The notes beneath the pieces were generated by a model. That model was not told the DNA's origin and did no database searches. It saw only the letters and a program-made list of their open reading frames with translations. The translations under genes and the position numbers were made by a program. Of a stretch of 64,000 bases of DNA, positions 56,285-64,000 are shown piece by piece. Source of the stretch: Cryobacterium sp. PH31-L1 (GTDB taxonomy: Bacteria > Actinomycetota > Actinomycetes > Actinomycetales > Microbacteriaceae); assembly GCF_030063145.1 (NCBI RefSeq), contig NZ_JASISM010000005.1:1-64000 (forward strand). Reading direction: 5' to 3'. Position 1 is the first letter of the stretch. Every line of letters starts with the position of its first letter.

Positions 56285-58885
56285 TTAGGGGCGCGTCACG
56301 AACGAAACGAGCTTCGGCACGCGCACAATCACCTTGATGATCTCGCGATCACCGATCGAGCGGATGACCGCGGCCGCGTCCCGCGCCATTTTCTCGAGGT
56401 CTTCGCTGGAGATTTTCGGCGAAACTTCGAGCAGGGTGCGCATCTTGCCGTCGACCTGCACGACCGCGGTGACCGATTCCTGCACGAGTAGGGTCTGCTC
56501 GGCCTTGCGCCACGGCACGAGGGCGATGCACGGCTCGTAGCCGAGGTGCTCCCACATGTCCTCGGCGGCGTAGGGGGCGAAAAGGTTCAGCGCCATGGCG
56601 GTGGCCTCGGCGGCTTCGCGCACGGCCGCATCCGCCGGCCCGGCACCGGTGTCGATGACCTTGCGGGTGGCGTTGACCAGTTCCATCAGGCGAGCGACGA
56701 CCACGTTGAACTTGAACGATTCGACCAGGCCGGGCGCATCGGAGAGGAAGCGGTGGGTGACCCGGCGCAGGGTGAGGTCGCCGGTCTTCCACTCCACGTC
56801 CGGGGCACTGGTGACGTCGCGCGCGACGCGCCAGGCGCGGGCCAGAAACTTGGCCGAGCCGACCGGGGACACGTCGGACCAGTCGATGTCGTCTTCCGGC
56901 GGGCCGGCGAAGGCCATCGTGAGGCGCACGGCGTCGACGCCGTGGCGTTCGATTTCCTCGGTGAAGTAAACCAGGTTGCCGCGGCTCTTGCTCATCTTGG
57001 CACCGTCGAGAATGACCATGCCCTGGTTGAGCAGCGCGGTGAACGGCTCGGTGAAGCTGACGTAGCCCTCATCGAACAGAAACTTCGTGATGAAGCGCGC
57101 GTACAGCAGGTGCAGAATGGCGTGTTCGACACCACCGACATACTGGTCGACCGGCGCCCACTTCTCGGCCTCTTTCGGGTCGAAGGCCTTGGTGTCGTCC
57201 TGCGGGTTCAGAAACCGGAGGAAGTACCAGGAACTGTCGACGAAGGTGTCCAGCGTATCGGCGTCGCGGCGTGCCGGCGTGCCGTCGATCGGATTGGGTA
57301 CGTTGACCCAGTCGGTGGCCCCGCCGAGCGGCGAGGTACCCCGCGGCTTCAGATCGAGGCCCTCTGCGGGCGGCAGCAGCACCGGCAGCTGGTCGTCGGG
57401 CACCGGGATCTCGGTGCCATCGGCGCCGTGGATGATCGGGATCGGTGCGCCCCAGTAGCGCTGGCGAGAAACCAGCCAGTCGCGCAGACGATAGTTCTTG
57501 GCCGCGCGGCCCATGCCGTCGGCGGCGAGCTGCTCGACGATGCGCTTGATCGCGGTGATCTTGCTCAGGCCGTTGAGCGGGCCCGAGTTGATCAGGCGAC
57601 CTTCGCCCGCGAGGGCGATGCCGGTGCTGAGCGGATCGAGCGACGGCAGCTCCTCGGTGCCGTCGATCATTCCCTGGGTGATCACCGGGATCATTCCGGT
57701 GGCCGGAGAGTTGGTATCGACGACGACCCGCACGGGCAGGTCGAAGGCGCGGGCGAAGTCGAGGTCGCGTTGGTCGTGCGCGGGCACGGCCATGATCGCG
57801 CCGGTGCCGTAGTCGGCGAGCACGTAGTCGGCCGCCCAGATGGGCAGGCGTTCGCCGTTGACCGGGTTGGTCGCGTAGCGGCCGAGGAACACGCCGGTCT
57901 TCGGCCGGTCGGTGGCCTGACGTTCGATCTCGGTGCTGCGCTGTACCTGCACGAGGTACTCCTGGAAGCCTTCCTGAACCTCGGGGGTCGCGTCGGCAAC
58001 GAGTTCAGCGGCGAGGTCGCTGTCCGGGGCGACGACCATGAAGGTCGCGCCGAACAGCGTGTCGGGCCGGGTGGTGAATACGGTGACGCGCTCGGTGCGC
58101 CCTTCGATCGCGAAATCGACATCCGCTCCGATGGAGCGTCCGATCCAGTTGCGCTGCATGTTGAGCACCTTGGCCGGCCAGGTGCCCTCGAGCTGATTGA
58201 GGTCATCCAGCAGACGGTCGGCGTAGTCAGTGATCTTGAAATACCACTGGGTGAGCTTCTTCTTGACCACGACGGCGCCGCTGCGATCGCTCGTGCCGTC
58301 GGCCAGCACCTGCTCGTTGGCGAGCACGGTCTGGTCGATCGGGTCCCAGTTGACCCAGCTGTCCTTGCGGTAGGCCAAGCCCTTCTTATACAGCTGCAGG
58401 AACAGCCACTGGGTCCACTTGTAATATTCAGGGTCGCTGGTGTGCAGTTCGCGGTCCCAATCGAAGCTGGTCGCGTAGAGCTTCATGCTCTTTTTCTGCT
58501 GCGCGATGTTGTCGTAGGTCCAGCCGCGCGGGTCGATACCGCGCTTGATGGCAGCGTTCTCGGCGGGCAGACCGAAGGAGTCCCAGCCGATCGGGTGCAG
58601 CACGTTGAAGCCCTGGTGACGCCAGTAGCGGGCGACGATGTCGCCGAGTGCGTAGACCTCCGCGTGCCCCATGTGCAGGTCGCCCGAGGGGTACGGGAAC
58701 ATGTCGAGCACGTACTTGCGCGGGCGAGTGTCACCCTCGCCGCTCGTCTTGAACGGGGCAAGCTCTTCCCAGATGGGTTGCCACTTCGCCTGGATCGCCG
58801 CGAAGTCGTACACTTCTTCGTCGCTCTCATCGCGCGCGTCAATGCGTACGCTTTCGTGCTCGTGTGCCACGTGACTCTCATTCAT
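56285..58885 (-). CDS. leuS: Leucine-tRNA ligase
   Basis: Class I synthetase of 866 residues that charges tRNA-Leu. HIGH-type motif in [16 protein letters not shown], editing domain with [19 protein letters not shown], and KMSKS in [12 protein letters not shown]. Anticodon-binding and C-terminal domains are present. I start at ATG 58885, where charged [13 protein letters not shown] begins; the frame extends upstream without conserved sequence. Confidence 0.97.
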   Translation of the reverse strand: MNESHVAHEHESVRIDARDESDEEVYDFAAIQAKWQPIWEELAPFKTSGEGDTRPRKYVLDMFPYPSGDLHMGHAEVYALGDIVARYWRHQGFNVLHPIGWDSFGLPAENAAIKRGIDPRGWTYDNIAQQKKSMKLYATSFDWDRELHTSDPEYYKWTQWLFLQLYKKGLAYRKDSWVNWDPIDQTVLANEQVLADGTSDRSGAVVVKKKLTQWYFKITDYADRLLDDLNQLEGTWPAKVLNMQRNWIGRSIGADVDFAIEGRTERVTVFTTRPDTLFGATFMVVAPDSDLAAELVADATPEVQEGFQEYLVQVQRSTEIERQATDRPKTGVFLGRYATNPVNGERLPIWAADYVLADYGTGAIMAVPAHDQRDLDFARAFDLPVRVVVDTNSPATGMIPVITQGMIDGTEELPSLDPLSTGIALAGEGRLINSGPLNGLSKITAIKRIVEQLAADGMGRAAKNYRLRDWLVSRQRYWGAPIPIIHGADGTEIPVPDDQLPVLLPPAEGLDLKPRGTSPLGGATDWVNVPNPIDGTPARRDADTLDTFVDSSWYFLRFLNPQDDTKAFDPKEAEKWAPVDQYVGGVEHAILHLLYARFITKFLFDEGYVSFTEPFTALLNQGMVILDGAKMSKSRGNLVYFTEEIERHGVDAVRLTMAFAGPPEDDIDWSDVSPVGSAKFLARAWRVARDVTSAPDVEWKTGDLTLRRVTHRFLSDAPGLVESFKFNVVVARLMELVNATRKVIDTGAGPADAAVREAAEATAMALNLFAPYAAEDMWEHLGYEPCIALVPWRKAEQTLLVQESVTAVVQVDGKMRTLLEVSPKISSEDLEKMARDAAAVIRSIGDREIIKVIVRVPKLVSFVTRP

Positions 58886-58954
58886 TGCCGGGATAAAACA
58901 TGGTTGGTGCGGGGCGCACGCGCGACAAAGCACACGTGTACACCCTCTAGATTA

Positions 58955-60373
58955 CTAGGGCGCGGCGACGCCGAGGCTCGCGAGCAGGGCGGCGACCTTG
59001 ATTCTGGTCTCTTCGATCTCCTCCCCGGCATCGGAAAGTGCGGTGATTCCGCCCCCCGTCCCGATGCTGGCCCCGCACGAATCGAGCACGATACTACGGA
59101 TGACGATGGCCAGGTCGGCGACGCCGCCGTGCCCGATATAGCCGAATGCCCCGGAGTAGACGCCCCGCGGCCCGGCCTCCAGTGCGTCCAGAATGCTCAT
59201 CGCGCTCCGCTTCGGTGCGCCCGTCATGGAGCCGGCCGGAAAACACGCTTCGATGGCGTCGACCACCGTGACGCCCGGTGCCAGACGCGCCTCGATGGTG
59301 CTGACCAGCTGGTGCACGTGCGGGTAGCTCTCCACCGCGAGCAGACTGGAGACCGTCACGGTGCCGAGCTCGGCGATGCGTCCGAGGTCGTTGCGCATGA
59401 GATCGACGATCATCAGGTTCTCGGCGCGCTCCTTGTCGCTCTGGGCCAGTTCGCTTTTCAGCCGCTCGTCGTCGCCGGGTTCGTTCGAGCGCGGCCTGGT
59501 GCCCTTGATCGGCTTGGTGCGCACGCGTCGATCCCGGCCCACGTGCAAAAATTGCTCCGGACTCGCGCTGAGCAGCGCCACGTCACCGAAGCGCAGCACG
59601 CCGCCGTGGTGGCTGGGGCTGCCGGCCCGCAGCACGCCGTAGGTTTCGATCGGGTGCCACTGGCCTGGCACCCGAATCTCATTGGTCAGGCATAGCTGGT
59701 AGGCGTCGCCGTCGTGAATGGCTGCCAAACAGGTCTCAATCAGCACGGCGTACTGGGTTTCGTCGTGCCTCCAGTGCGCTGAAGCGGATGCCCGCGGCGT
59801 GGCCGCGCAAGCCGACGCCGACCCGCGCGGGATCGCCGCCAACGCCGCGGCGGTCTGGTCGAACCACTCGTCCACGGCCGAGCTCGAATCATCCGTGCCC
59901 CGGCTCGCCACGAGCGTCACGGTACGGTCACCGTGGTCGAACCGGATCATCCGGTCGACCTCCAGCAGGGCCGCATTCGGGTACCGCGATTCGTGCACGG
60001 GCGTTCCGACGGTGTGCGCGCCGAGTTCGTAGCCGAGCCAGCCGACCCAGCCGAGATCGAACCCGTCGATCCCTGAGAGGCGTGACGTCTCATCATTGAC
60101 CAGGTCGCGCCGCAGGAACTCGAAAATGGTCTCCTGCGTGACGACCGGCGGCGCAGCATCCGTCGGAAAGACGGACGTGACCGTTCCCTGGGTCACGGAC
60201 GCGGTGACGAACCGGGAGCGGGGCGAGGCTGCGCCGAGGTAGCTGGCGCCGGTGCGAGCGTCCGGGCCGGCATCGAGCCAGAACGCGTAGGGGGCGTCGG
60301 AATAGAGTGCCGCGAATGCCGCGCCGGGGTCAGTCCAAAGGCTCAGGAGTTTGCTCTGCAGGGTGCCGCTCAC
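58955..60373 (-). CDS. pabB: Aminodeoxychorismate synthase component I
   Basis: Chorismate-utilising enzyme of 472 residues that makes 4-amino-4-deoxychorismate for folate synthesis. The Lys in PIKGTRPR marks PabB rather than anthranilate synthase (PIAGT). Other blocks are DAYQLCLTNEIRVPG, SPEQFL, KERAENLMIVDLMRNDLGRIAE and FPAGSMTGAPKRSAM. No pabA or lyase gene is adjacent. A short Ala-rich insert (SASACAATPRASASA) lies near residue 190. Confidence 0.92.
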   Translation of the reverse strand: MSGTLQSKLLSLWTDPGAAFAALYSDAPYAFWLDAGPDARTGASYLGAASPRSRFVTASVTQGTVTSVFPTDAAPPVVTQETIFEFLRRDLVNDETSRLSGIDGFDLGWVGWLGYELGAHTVGTPVHESRYPNAALLEVDRMIRFDHGDRTVTLVASRGTDDSSSAVDEWFDQTAAALAAIPRGSASACAATPRASASAHWRHDETQYAVLIETCLAAIHDGDAYQLCLTNEIRVPGQWHPIETYGVLRAGSPSHHGGVLRFGDVALLSASPEQFLHVGRDRRVRTKPIKGTRPRSNEPGDDERLKSELAQSDKERAENLMIVDLMRNDLGRIAELGTVTVSSLLAVESYPHVHQLVSTIEARLAPGVTVVDAIEACFPAGSMTGAPKRSAMSILDALEAGPRGVYSGAFGYIGHGGVADLAIVIRSIVLDSCGASIGTGGGITALSDAGEEIEETRIKVAALLASLGVAAP

Positions 60374-60460
60374 CAGAACAGCCTAGCTTTGCGCGTCGCC
60401 CGGGCCCGGCGGCGGTCGGGGCGACTTGTTGAATCGCGCCGAGCACGTAGGCTGGGCGAA

Positions 60461-61096
60461 ATGAATGACATCCTCACGTGGATTCTCGACACCGTCTCCG
60501 GCGTCGACCCGGTCATTCGAACGCTTCTGGCCTTTCTGGGAATGTTACTCGAAACCTCGGTGCTGGTAGGGCTGGTCGTTCCGGGCGACACCATCGTCAT
60601 CGTGGCCAGCACTGCGGTCGACGGCCCGGTCGAGTTCATCACGCTTGTGGCTGCCGTGATCGTCGGCGCACTGGCCGGGGAGAGCATCGGCTTTGCCCTC
60701 GGACATCACTTCGGACCGTTCATTCGCGGCAGCAGACTCGGCCGACGCATCGGCGAACCGAACTGGATTCGCGCCGAGAATTACCTCGACCGGCGCGGCG
60801 GTGTCGCCGTGTTCATCTCCCGATTTCTGCCGGTGCTGCACTCACTCATCCCGGTCACCGTCGGCGCCAGCCGCATGCGCTACCGCACCTTCATGGCGTG
60901 GACCGTTCCGGCCTGCGTCATTTGGTCCCTCGCCTATGTCAGTGTCGGATCGGCGGCGGCCGGGGGCTACCGCGAACTGAGCGGGCGACTGCACTTCGCC
61001 GGTTACCTGTTCGTCGGTGTGATCGCGCTGTTCGTGCTCACGGTATTCCTGATCAAGAAGTGGCTACACCGCCGCGAACAGCGCCACATGGACTGA
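60461..61096 (+). CDS. DedA-family membrane protein
   Basis: A 211-residue protein of the DedA/SNARE-associated family, now thought to act as polyprenyl- or phospholipid flippases. ETSVLVGLVVPGDTIVIVAS and the FISRFLPVLHSLIPVTVGASRMRYRTFMAW block are the family signatures, with LGHHFGPFIRGSRLGRRIG between. ATG 60461 begins the conserved part; the frame upstream is only Arg-rich. It converges on cydC. Confidence 0.9.
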   Translation: MNDILTWILDTVSGVDPVIRTLLAFLGMLLETSVLVGLVVPGDTIVIVASTAVDGPVEFITLVAAVIVGALAGESIGFALGHHFGPFIRGSRLGRRIGEPNWIRAENYLDRRGGVAVFISRFLPVLHSLIPVTVGASRMRYRTFMAWTVPACVIWSLAYVSVGSAAAGGYRELSGRLHFAGYLFVGVIALFVLTVFLIKKWLHRREQRHMD

Positions 61097-61099
61097 GCG

Positions 61100-62800
61100 T
61101 CAGCGGAGGCCCGGCAGGGTCACCCGCGCTGTGACGAGCTCGTCCGGAACGGGGGTGTGCGAGATGAGTAGAACGGCTCGATGCGCGTCCGCGGCGGCCG
61201 TCAGAATGTCTCGGACGAGGGCATCCGCCCCCGCACTGTCGACGTTGGCCGTGGGCTCGTCGACGATGAGCACTGGAAAATCAGCCAGCAGGGCCCGGGC
61301 GAGGGCGATGCGCTGGGCCTGGCCACCGGAGACGAGCGCGCCGCGCTCGCCCACCCGGGCATCGAGTCCGCCGCGCTGGGCAGCCCACACCGCCAGGCCG
61401 ACGCGTGCCAGCACAGCCTCGAGTTCCGCGTCCGTGGCCGTGTCGCGGGCGAACAGCAAATTCTGACGGATGCTGTCGTCAAACAACCAGGGTCGCTGCT
61501 CGCACAGTCCGACCACGCGTCGCACCTCGGACTGGGCCAGCAGGCGCGCCTCGACCCCGTTCAGCCGGTAGGAACCGGTGTAGTCGAGGAAGCGCACGAG
61601 CGTCTGGGCGAGAGTCGTCTTGCCGGCGCCGCTCGGGCCGGCAAGGTGCACGCGGTCCCCCGGCGCGAGTCGCAGGGTCACGCCGGCCACAGCAGTGTCG
61701 ACCTGGCCGGGCCACCGCGCGTCAAGATCGGTCAGTTCCAGTACGACCGGGCCGAAGGCCTGGTCGGGAGAAAAAAGCTCCTGCGGTTTCACCACGTCGA
61801 CGGGAATTTCGGCGGGCACAGCCTGCGGAACGACCTCGGCCACGCGACGCGCGCTGACCCGCACCTGACGCCAAGCCGCGGCAGCGAGGGGAATCATGCC
61901 GAACACCTCGAACACGGCCATCGGCACGAGCACGGCGACGACGAGAGTCGGCACGAGTAGGTCCGGGCTGAGCAGCCCACCCCCGCTCTCGAGCGCCGGG
62001 ATCCCGAAGAAGAGCGCGCCGAGCGTGGCTGCTCCGGCGAACAGGGCCACGACCGCGGACTGCACGCCGACCCCGACCGACCGGCGCAGCGTGGCGCGCC
62101 GCAGGCGCTCATCGGTGCGTGCGAGCTGCACCAGGCGCGGGCTGAGGGCATCGAAGGCGGTGAGCACGTCGAGGTTTTCGACGACTTCGAGCACTTCGTC
62201 GGCGAGGGCACCGCGGAGCGGGGCGAGTTCGCGGTCGGCCCTGGCGGACAGGCTGCCGGACAACACGGTTCCGAGCACACCGGCCAGCATCAGGCAGACG
62301 AGCAAGGTGAGGCCTGCCATCGGGACGATCAGCCAGATTCCGATCACACTGAGTGCCGCGGTGACGCCGGCCACCAGCAGCGGCTGCACGACGCGCAGCG
62401 GCAGATCCTGCAGGTCGTCGACGTCACGCACCAGGCGGGTCAGCAGGTCGCCACGACCGGTGCTCGCCAGGCCCGCCGGCGCTACCGGAACGATGCGGCG
62501 AAAAATGCCCAGCCGCAATTCGGCCAGCTGCCGGAACGCGGCATCGTGGCTGGTCATGCGTTCCAGGTAGCGCAGCACGGAGCGAAAGATGGCGAAGGCG
62601 CGCACCCCGACGATGGCCATGCCCAAAAGCGCGAGGGACGGCATTTCGGCCGCGCGGGTGATCAGCCAGGCTGAGCAGGCAAGCAGGGCCACGGCCATGA
62701 CGGCGCTGCCGATGCCGGCCAGCAGCCCGGGGGCAAACCAGCGCGGGCGCGGCTGGGCGAGGCGCAGGACGTCCCGAGCTGCCGTGGTGACGTCAGACAT
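61100..62800 (-). CDS. cydC: Thiol reductant ABC exporter subunit CydC
   Basis: Half-transporter of 566 residues: six membrane helices, then an ATPase with Walker A GPSGAGKTT, signature VSGGQAQRIAL and Walker B VLIVDEPTANVDS. With CydD it exports thiols (glutathione or cysteine in Escherichia coli) needed for cytochrome bd assembly. Its first 8 bases overlap the end of cydD. Confidence 0.92.
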   Translation of the reverse strand: MSDVTTAARDVLRLAQPRPRWFAPGLLAGIGSAVMAVALLACSAWLITRAAEMPSLALLGMAIVGVRAFAIFRSVLRYLERMTSHDAAFRQLAELRLGIFRRIVPVAPAGLASTGRGDLLTRLVRDVDDLQDLPLRVVQPLLVAGVTAALSVIGIWLIVPMAGLTLLVCLMLAGVLGTVLSGSLSARADRELAPLRGALADEVLEVVENLDVLTAFDALSPRLVQLARTDERLRRATLRRSVGVGVQSAVVALFAGAATLGALFFGIPALESGGGLLSPDLLVPTLVVAVLVPMAVFEVFGMIPLAAAAWRQVRVSARRVAEVVPQAVPAEIPVDVVKPQELFSPDQAFGPVVLELTDLDARWPGQVDTAVAGVTLRLAPGDRVHLAGPSGAGKTTLAQTLVRFLDYTGSYRLNGVEARLLAQSEVRRVVGLCEQRPWLFDDSIRQNLLFARDTATDAELEAVLARVGLAVWAAQRGGLDARVGERGALVSGGQAQRIALARALLADFPVLIVDEPTANVDSAGADALVRDILTAAADAHRAVLLISHTPVPDELVTARVTLPGLR

Positions 62801-64000
62801 GGATCAGCTCCTGCAATTCGATCACGCGGTCTGCGGCGGCGACCACGGCCGGCCGGTGACTGACGACGATCACGATGCGTCCCTGGTCGGCGAGGTGGCG
62901 AAGGCCGGCCAGGAGGCGGGCTTCGGCGTCGGAGTCGAGCGCTGAGCTCGGTTCGTCGAGGATCAGCACGTGGCACTCGGTCGCGAGCGCACGGTAGATG
63001 GCGCGGGCAGCGGCGACGCGTTGCGCTTGGCCGCCGGAGAGCCCGTCGCCGTTCACCCCGAGAACGGTGCTGGGTAACACCTCGGCGGCTCCAGCCCAAT
63101 CGAGCGCCTGCACGATCCGGCCTGGTTCAGCGGATGCCGCCCCCAGCGCCACGTTCTCGGCCACCGTTCCGCGGAACAGGCCCGGCCGCTGGCCGGACCA
63201 GGCCAACCAGGGGCGCGTCGCTCCGGCCGCAACGGCGACGCCGCCGAGCGTGAGGGCACCGGTACACGGCACGAAGCCGAGCAGGGCGGCCACGAGGGTC
63301 GACTTGCCGACCCCGCTGACTCCGCGCAGAACGCTCAGCTCGCCGGGGGCAAATTCCGCATGCAGCTGGTCGATCACCACGGAGTCGCCCCGCCGAACGG
63401 TGACACCCTCCAGACGAAGGGCGCCGGCTGCCTGGCCGAGTTGACCAGCGTAGGGGAAAGCGAGACCGGCGCCAGCCGCGGCATCCGCTGTCGAGACAGC
63501 CGGGACCGTCGCGACGGAGTCATCGTCGAGAATGGTGAACAGCTCTTCGGCGGCGGCGAGCCCGTCGGCGGCGGCGTGAAACTGTGCGCCCACCTGGCGC
63601 AGCGGCAGAAACGCCTCCGGGGCGAGGAGTAGAACGAACAGGCCGACGCCGAGCAGCAGCGCACCGTCGATGAGCCGCAGGCCGATCGACACGGCGATGA
63701 GGGCCACCGAGAGGCTCGCGGCGAGTTCGAGCACGAAGCCACTGAGGAACGAGACGCGCAGCACCTTCATGGTGCGGGTGCGATATTCCTCGGTGATGGA
63801 ACGGATCCGGTCGAACTGGCGTCGTTCTCGACCGTAGATCTTGAGCGTGCCGAGGCCCCCGACCACATCCAGAAATCCGGTGGAGAGGCGCTGCAGTGCC
63901 TTCCACTGTTCCTGCTGCACCGACTGGGTGACCTTGCCGATGAGAATCATGAAGACGGGAATCAGAGGAATCACGATGATGACCGTGAGGCCGCTCGCGA
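62793..64000 (-). CDS. cydD: Thiol reductant ABC exporter subunit CydD (3' part)
   Basis: About 400 C-terminal residues of CydD; the frame is open through the right edge (upstream residues read LTVIIV), so the N-terminal part is outside the window. Seen here: membrane segment IPLIPVFMILIGKVTQ, EQWKALQRLSTGFLDVVGGLGTLKIYGRE, Walker A GVSGVGKST, signature LSGGQAQRVAAARAI and Walker B VLILDEPSSALDS. Cytochrome bd genes (cydAB) usually lie upstream, beyond the edge. Confidence 0.9.
   Translation of the reverse strand, partial: ASGLTVIIVIPLIPVFMILIGKVTQSVQQEQWKALQRLSTGFLDVVGGLGTLKIYGRERRQFDRIRSITEEYRTRTMKVLRVSFLSGFVLELAASLSVALIAVSIGLRLIDGALLLGVGLFVLLLAPEAFLPLRQVGAQFHAAADGLAAAEELFTILDDDSVATVPAVSTADAAAGAGLAFPYAGQLGQAAGALRLEGVTVRRGDSVVIDQLHAEFAPGELSVLRGVSGVGKSTLVAALLGFVPCTGALTLGGVAVAAGATRPWLAWSGQRPGLFRGTVAENVALGAASAEPGRIVQALDWAGAAEVLPSTVLGVNGDGLSGGQAQRVAAARAIYRALATECHVLILDEPSSALDSDAEARLLAGLRHLADQGRIVIVVSHRPAVVAAADRVIELQELIHV

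Noticed and set aside
56546..59695. 1049-codon plus-strand frame opposite leuS and pabB
   Set aside because: It spans two well-supported minus-strand genes and has shadow-type composition rich in Gly, Val, Asp and Arg.

Overview
The window is high-GC Gram-positive (actinobacterial) chromosome, most likely from the Microbacteriaceae (a Cryobacterium/Salinibacterium-like genome). I base this on the high GC, GTG starts, tRNA genes without encoded CCA, an HrcA/CIRCE-controlled DnaJ2 cluster, an AzlCD pair, CydDC, and a remnant of an HNH/DUF222-type gene. No species call is possible from the sequence alone.

Layout. 1-4.2 kb is the accessory end: gene-poor DNA with a 21-bp direct repeat, a photolyase-like FAD protein, and a tyrosine integrase plus excisionase module beside a tRNA gene (CAT anticodon). 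4.3-9.4 kb holds a glycosyltransferase, a DMT transporter, peptide deformylase, and a coupled operon of a sensor-kinase-like protein with AzlC and AzlD, then tRNA-Asn. 9.6-16.1 kb is a five-gene oligopeptide ABC importer with three nucleotide-binding domains. 16.3-23.7 kb is a minus-strand housekeeping run: dnaG, dgt, dusB, a 44-residue Cys-rich peptide gene, a FrnE-like thiol oxidoreductase, uppS and recO. A striking palindrome cluster lies between dnaG and dgt. 23.8-26.5 kb holds a conserved unknown gene and leuA, which is preceded by a leucine-codon leader peptide and a switchable hairpin.

26.5-35.3 kb contains two membrane operons. One couples an esterase to an aminoacyl-phosphatidylglycerol-synthase-like protein. 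The other couples a DUF2975 protein, a small Cro/CI regulator and a 1248-residue zinc-ribbon membrane protein, behind a perfect 11-bp inverted-repeat operator. 35.7-42.8 kb is one dense minus-strand run (hrcA, dnaJ, rsmE, HIT, phoH, ybeY, corC-like, era), with CIRCE upstream of hrcA. 43-51 kb holds two DUF4870 proteins, hemW, DUF1990, lepA, a YciI-like gene, an amidohydrolase, an alpha/beta hydrolase and rpsT. 51-64 kb holds holA, comEC, comEA, leuS, pabB, a DedA protein, cydC and the 3' part of cydD, which runs off the right edge.

Most genes form translationally coupled strings (ATGA or TGATG overlaps). The best candidates for something under-described are the Leu leader/RBS switch, the DUF2975-HTH-giant-membrane-protein operon, the kinase-like protein whose phospho-acceptor His is Gln, the CCGGGCC peptide gene beside the FrnE-like gene, and the dnaG-dgt palindromes. 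I saw no CRISPR array, restriction-modification system or prophage structural genes.
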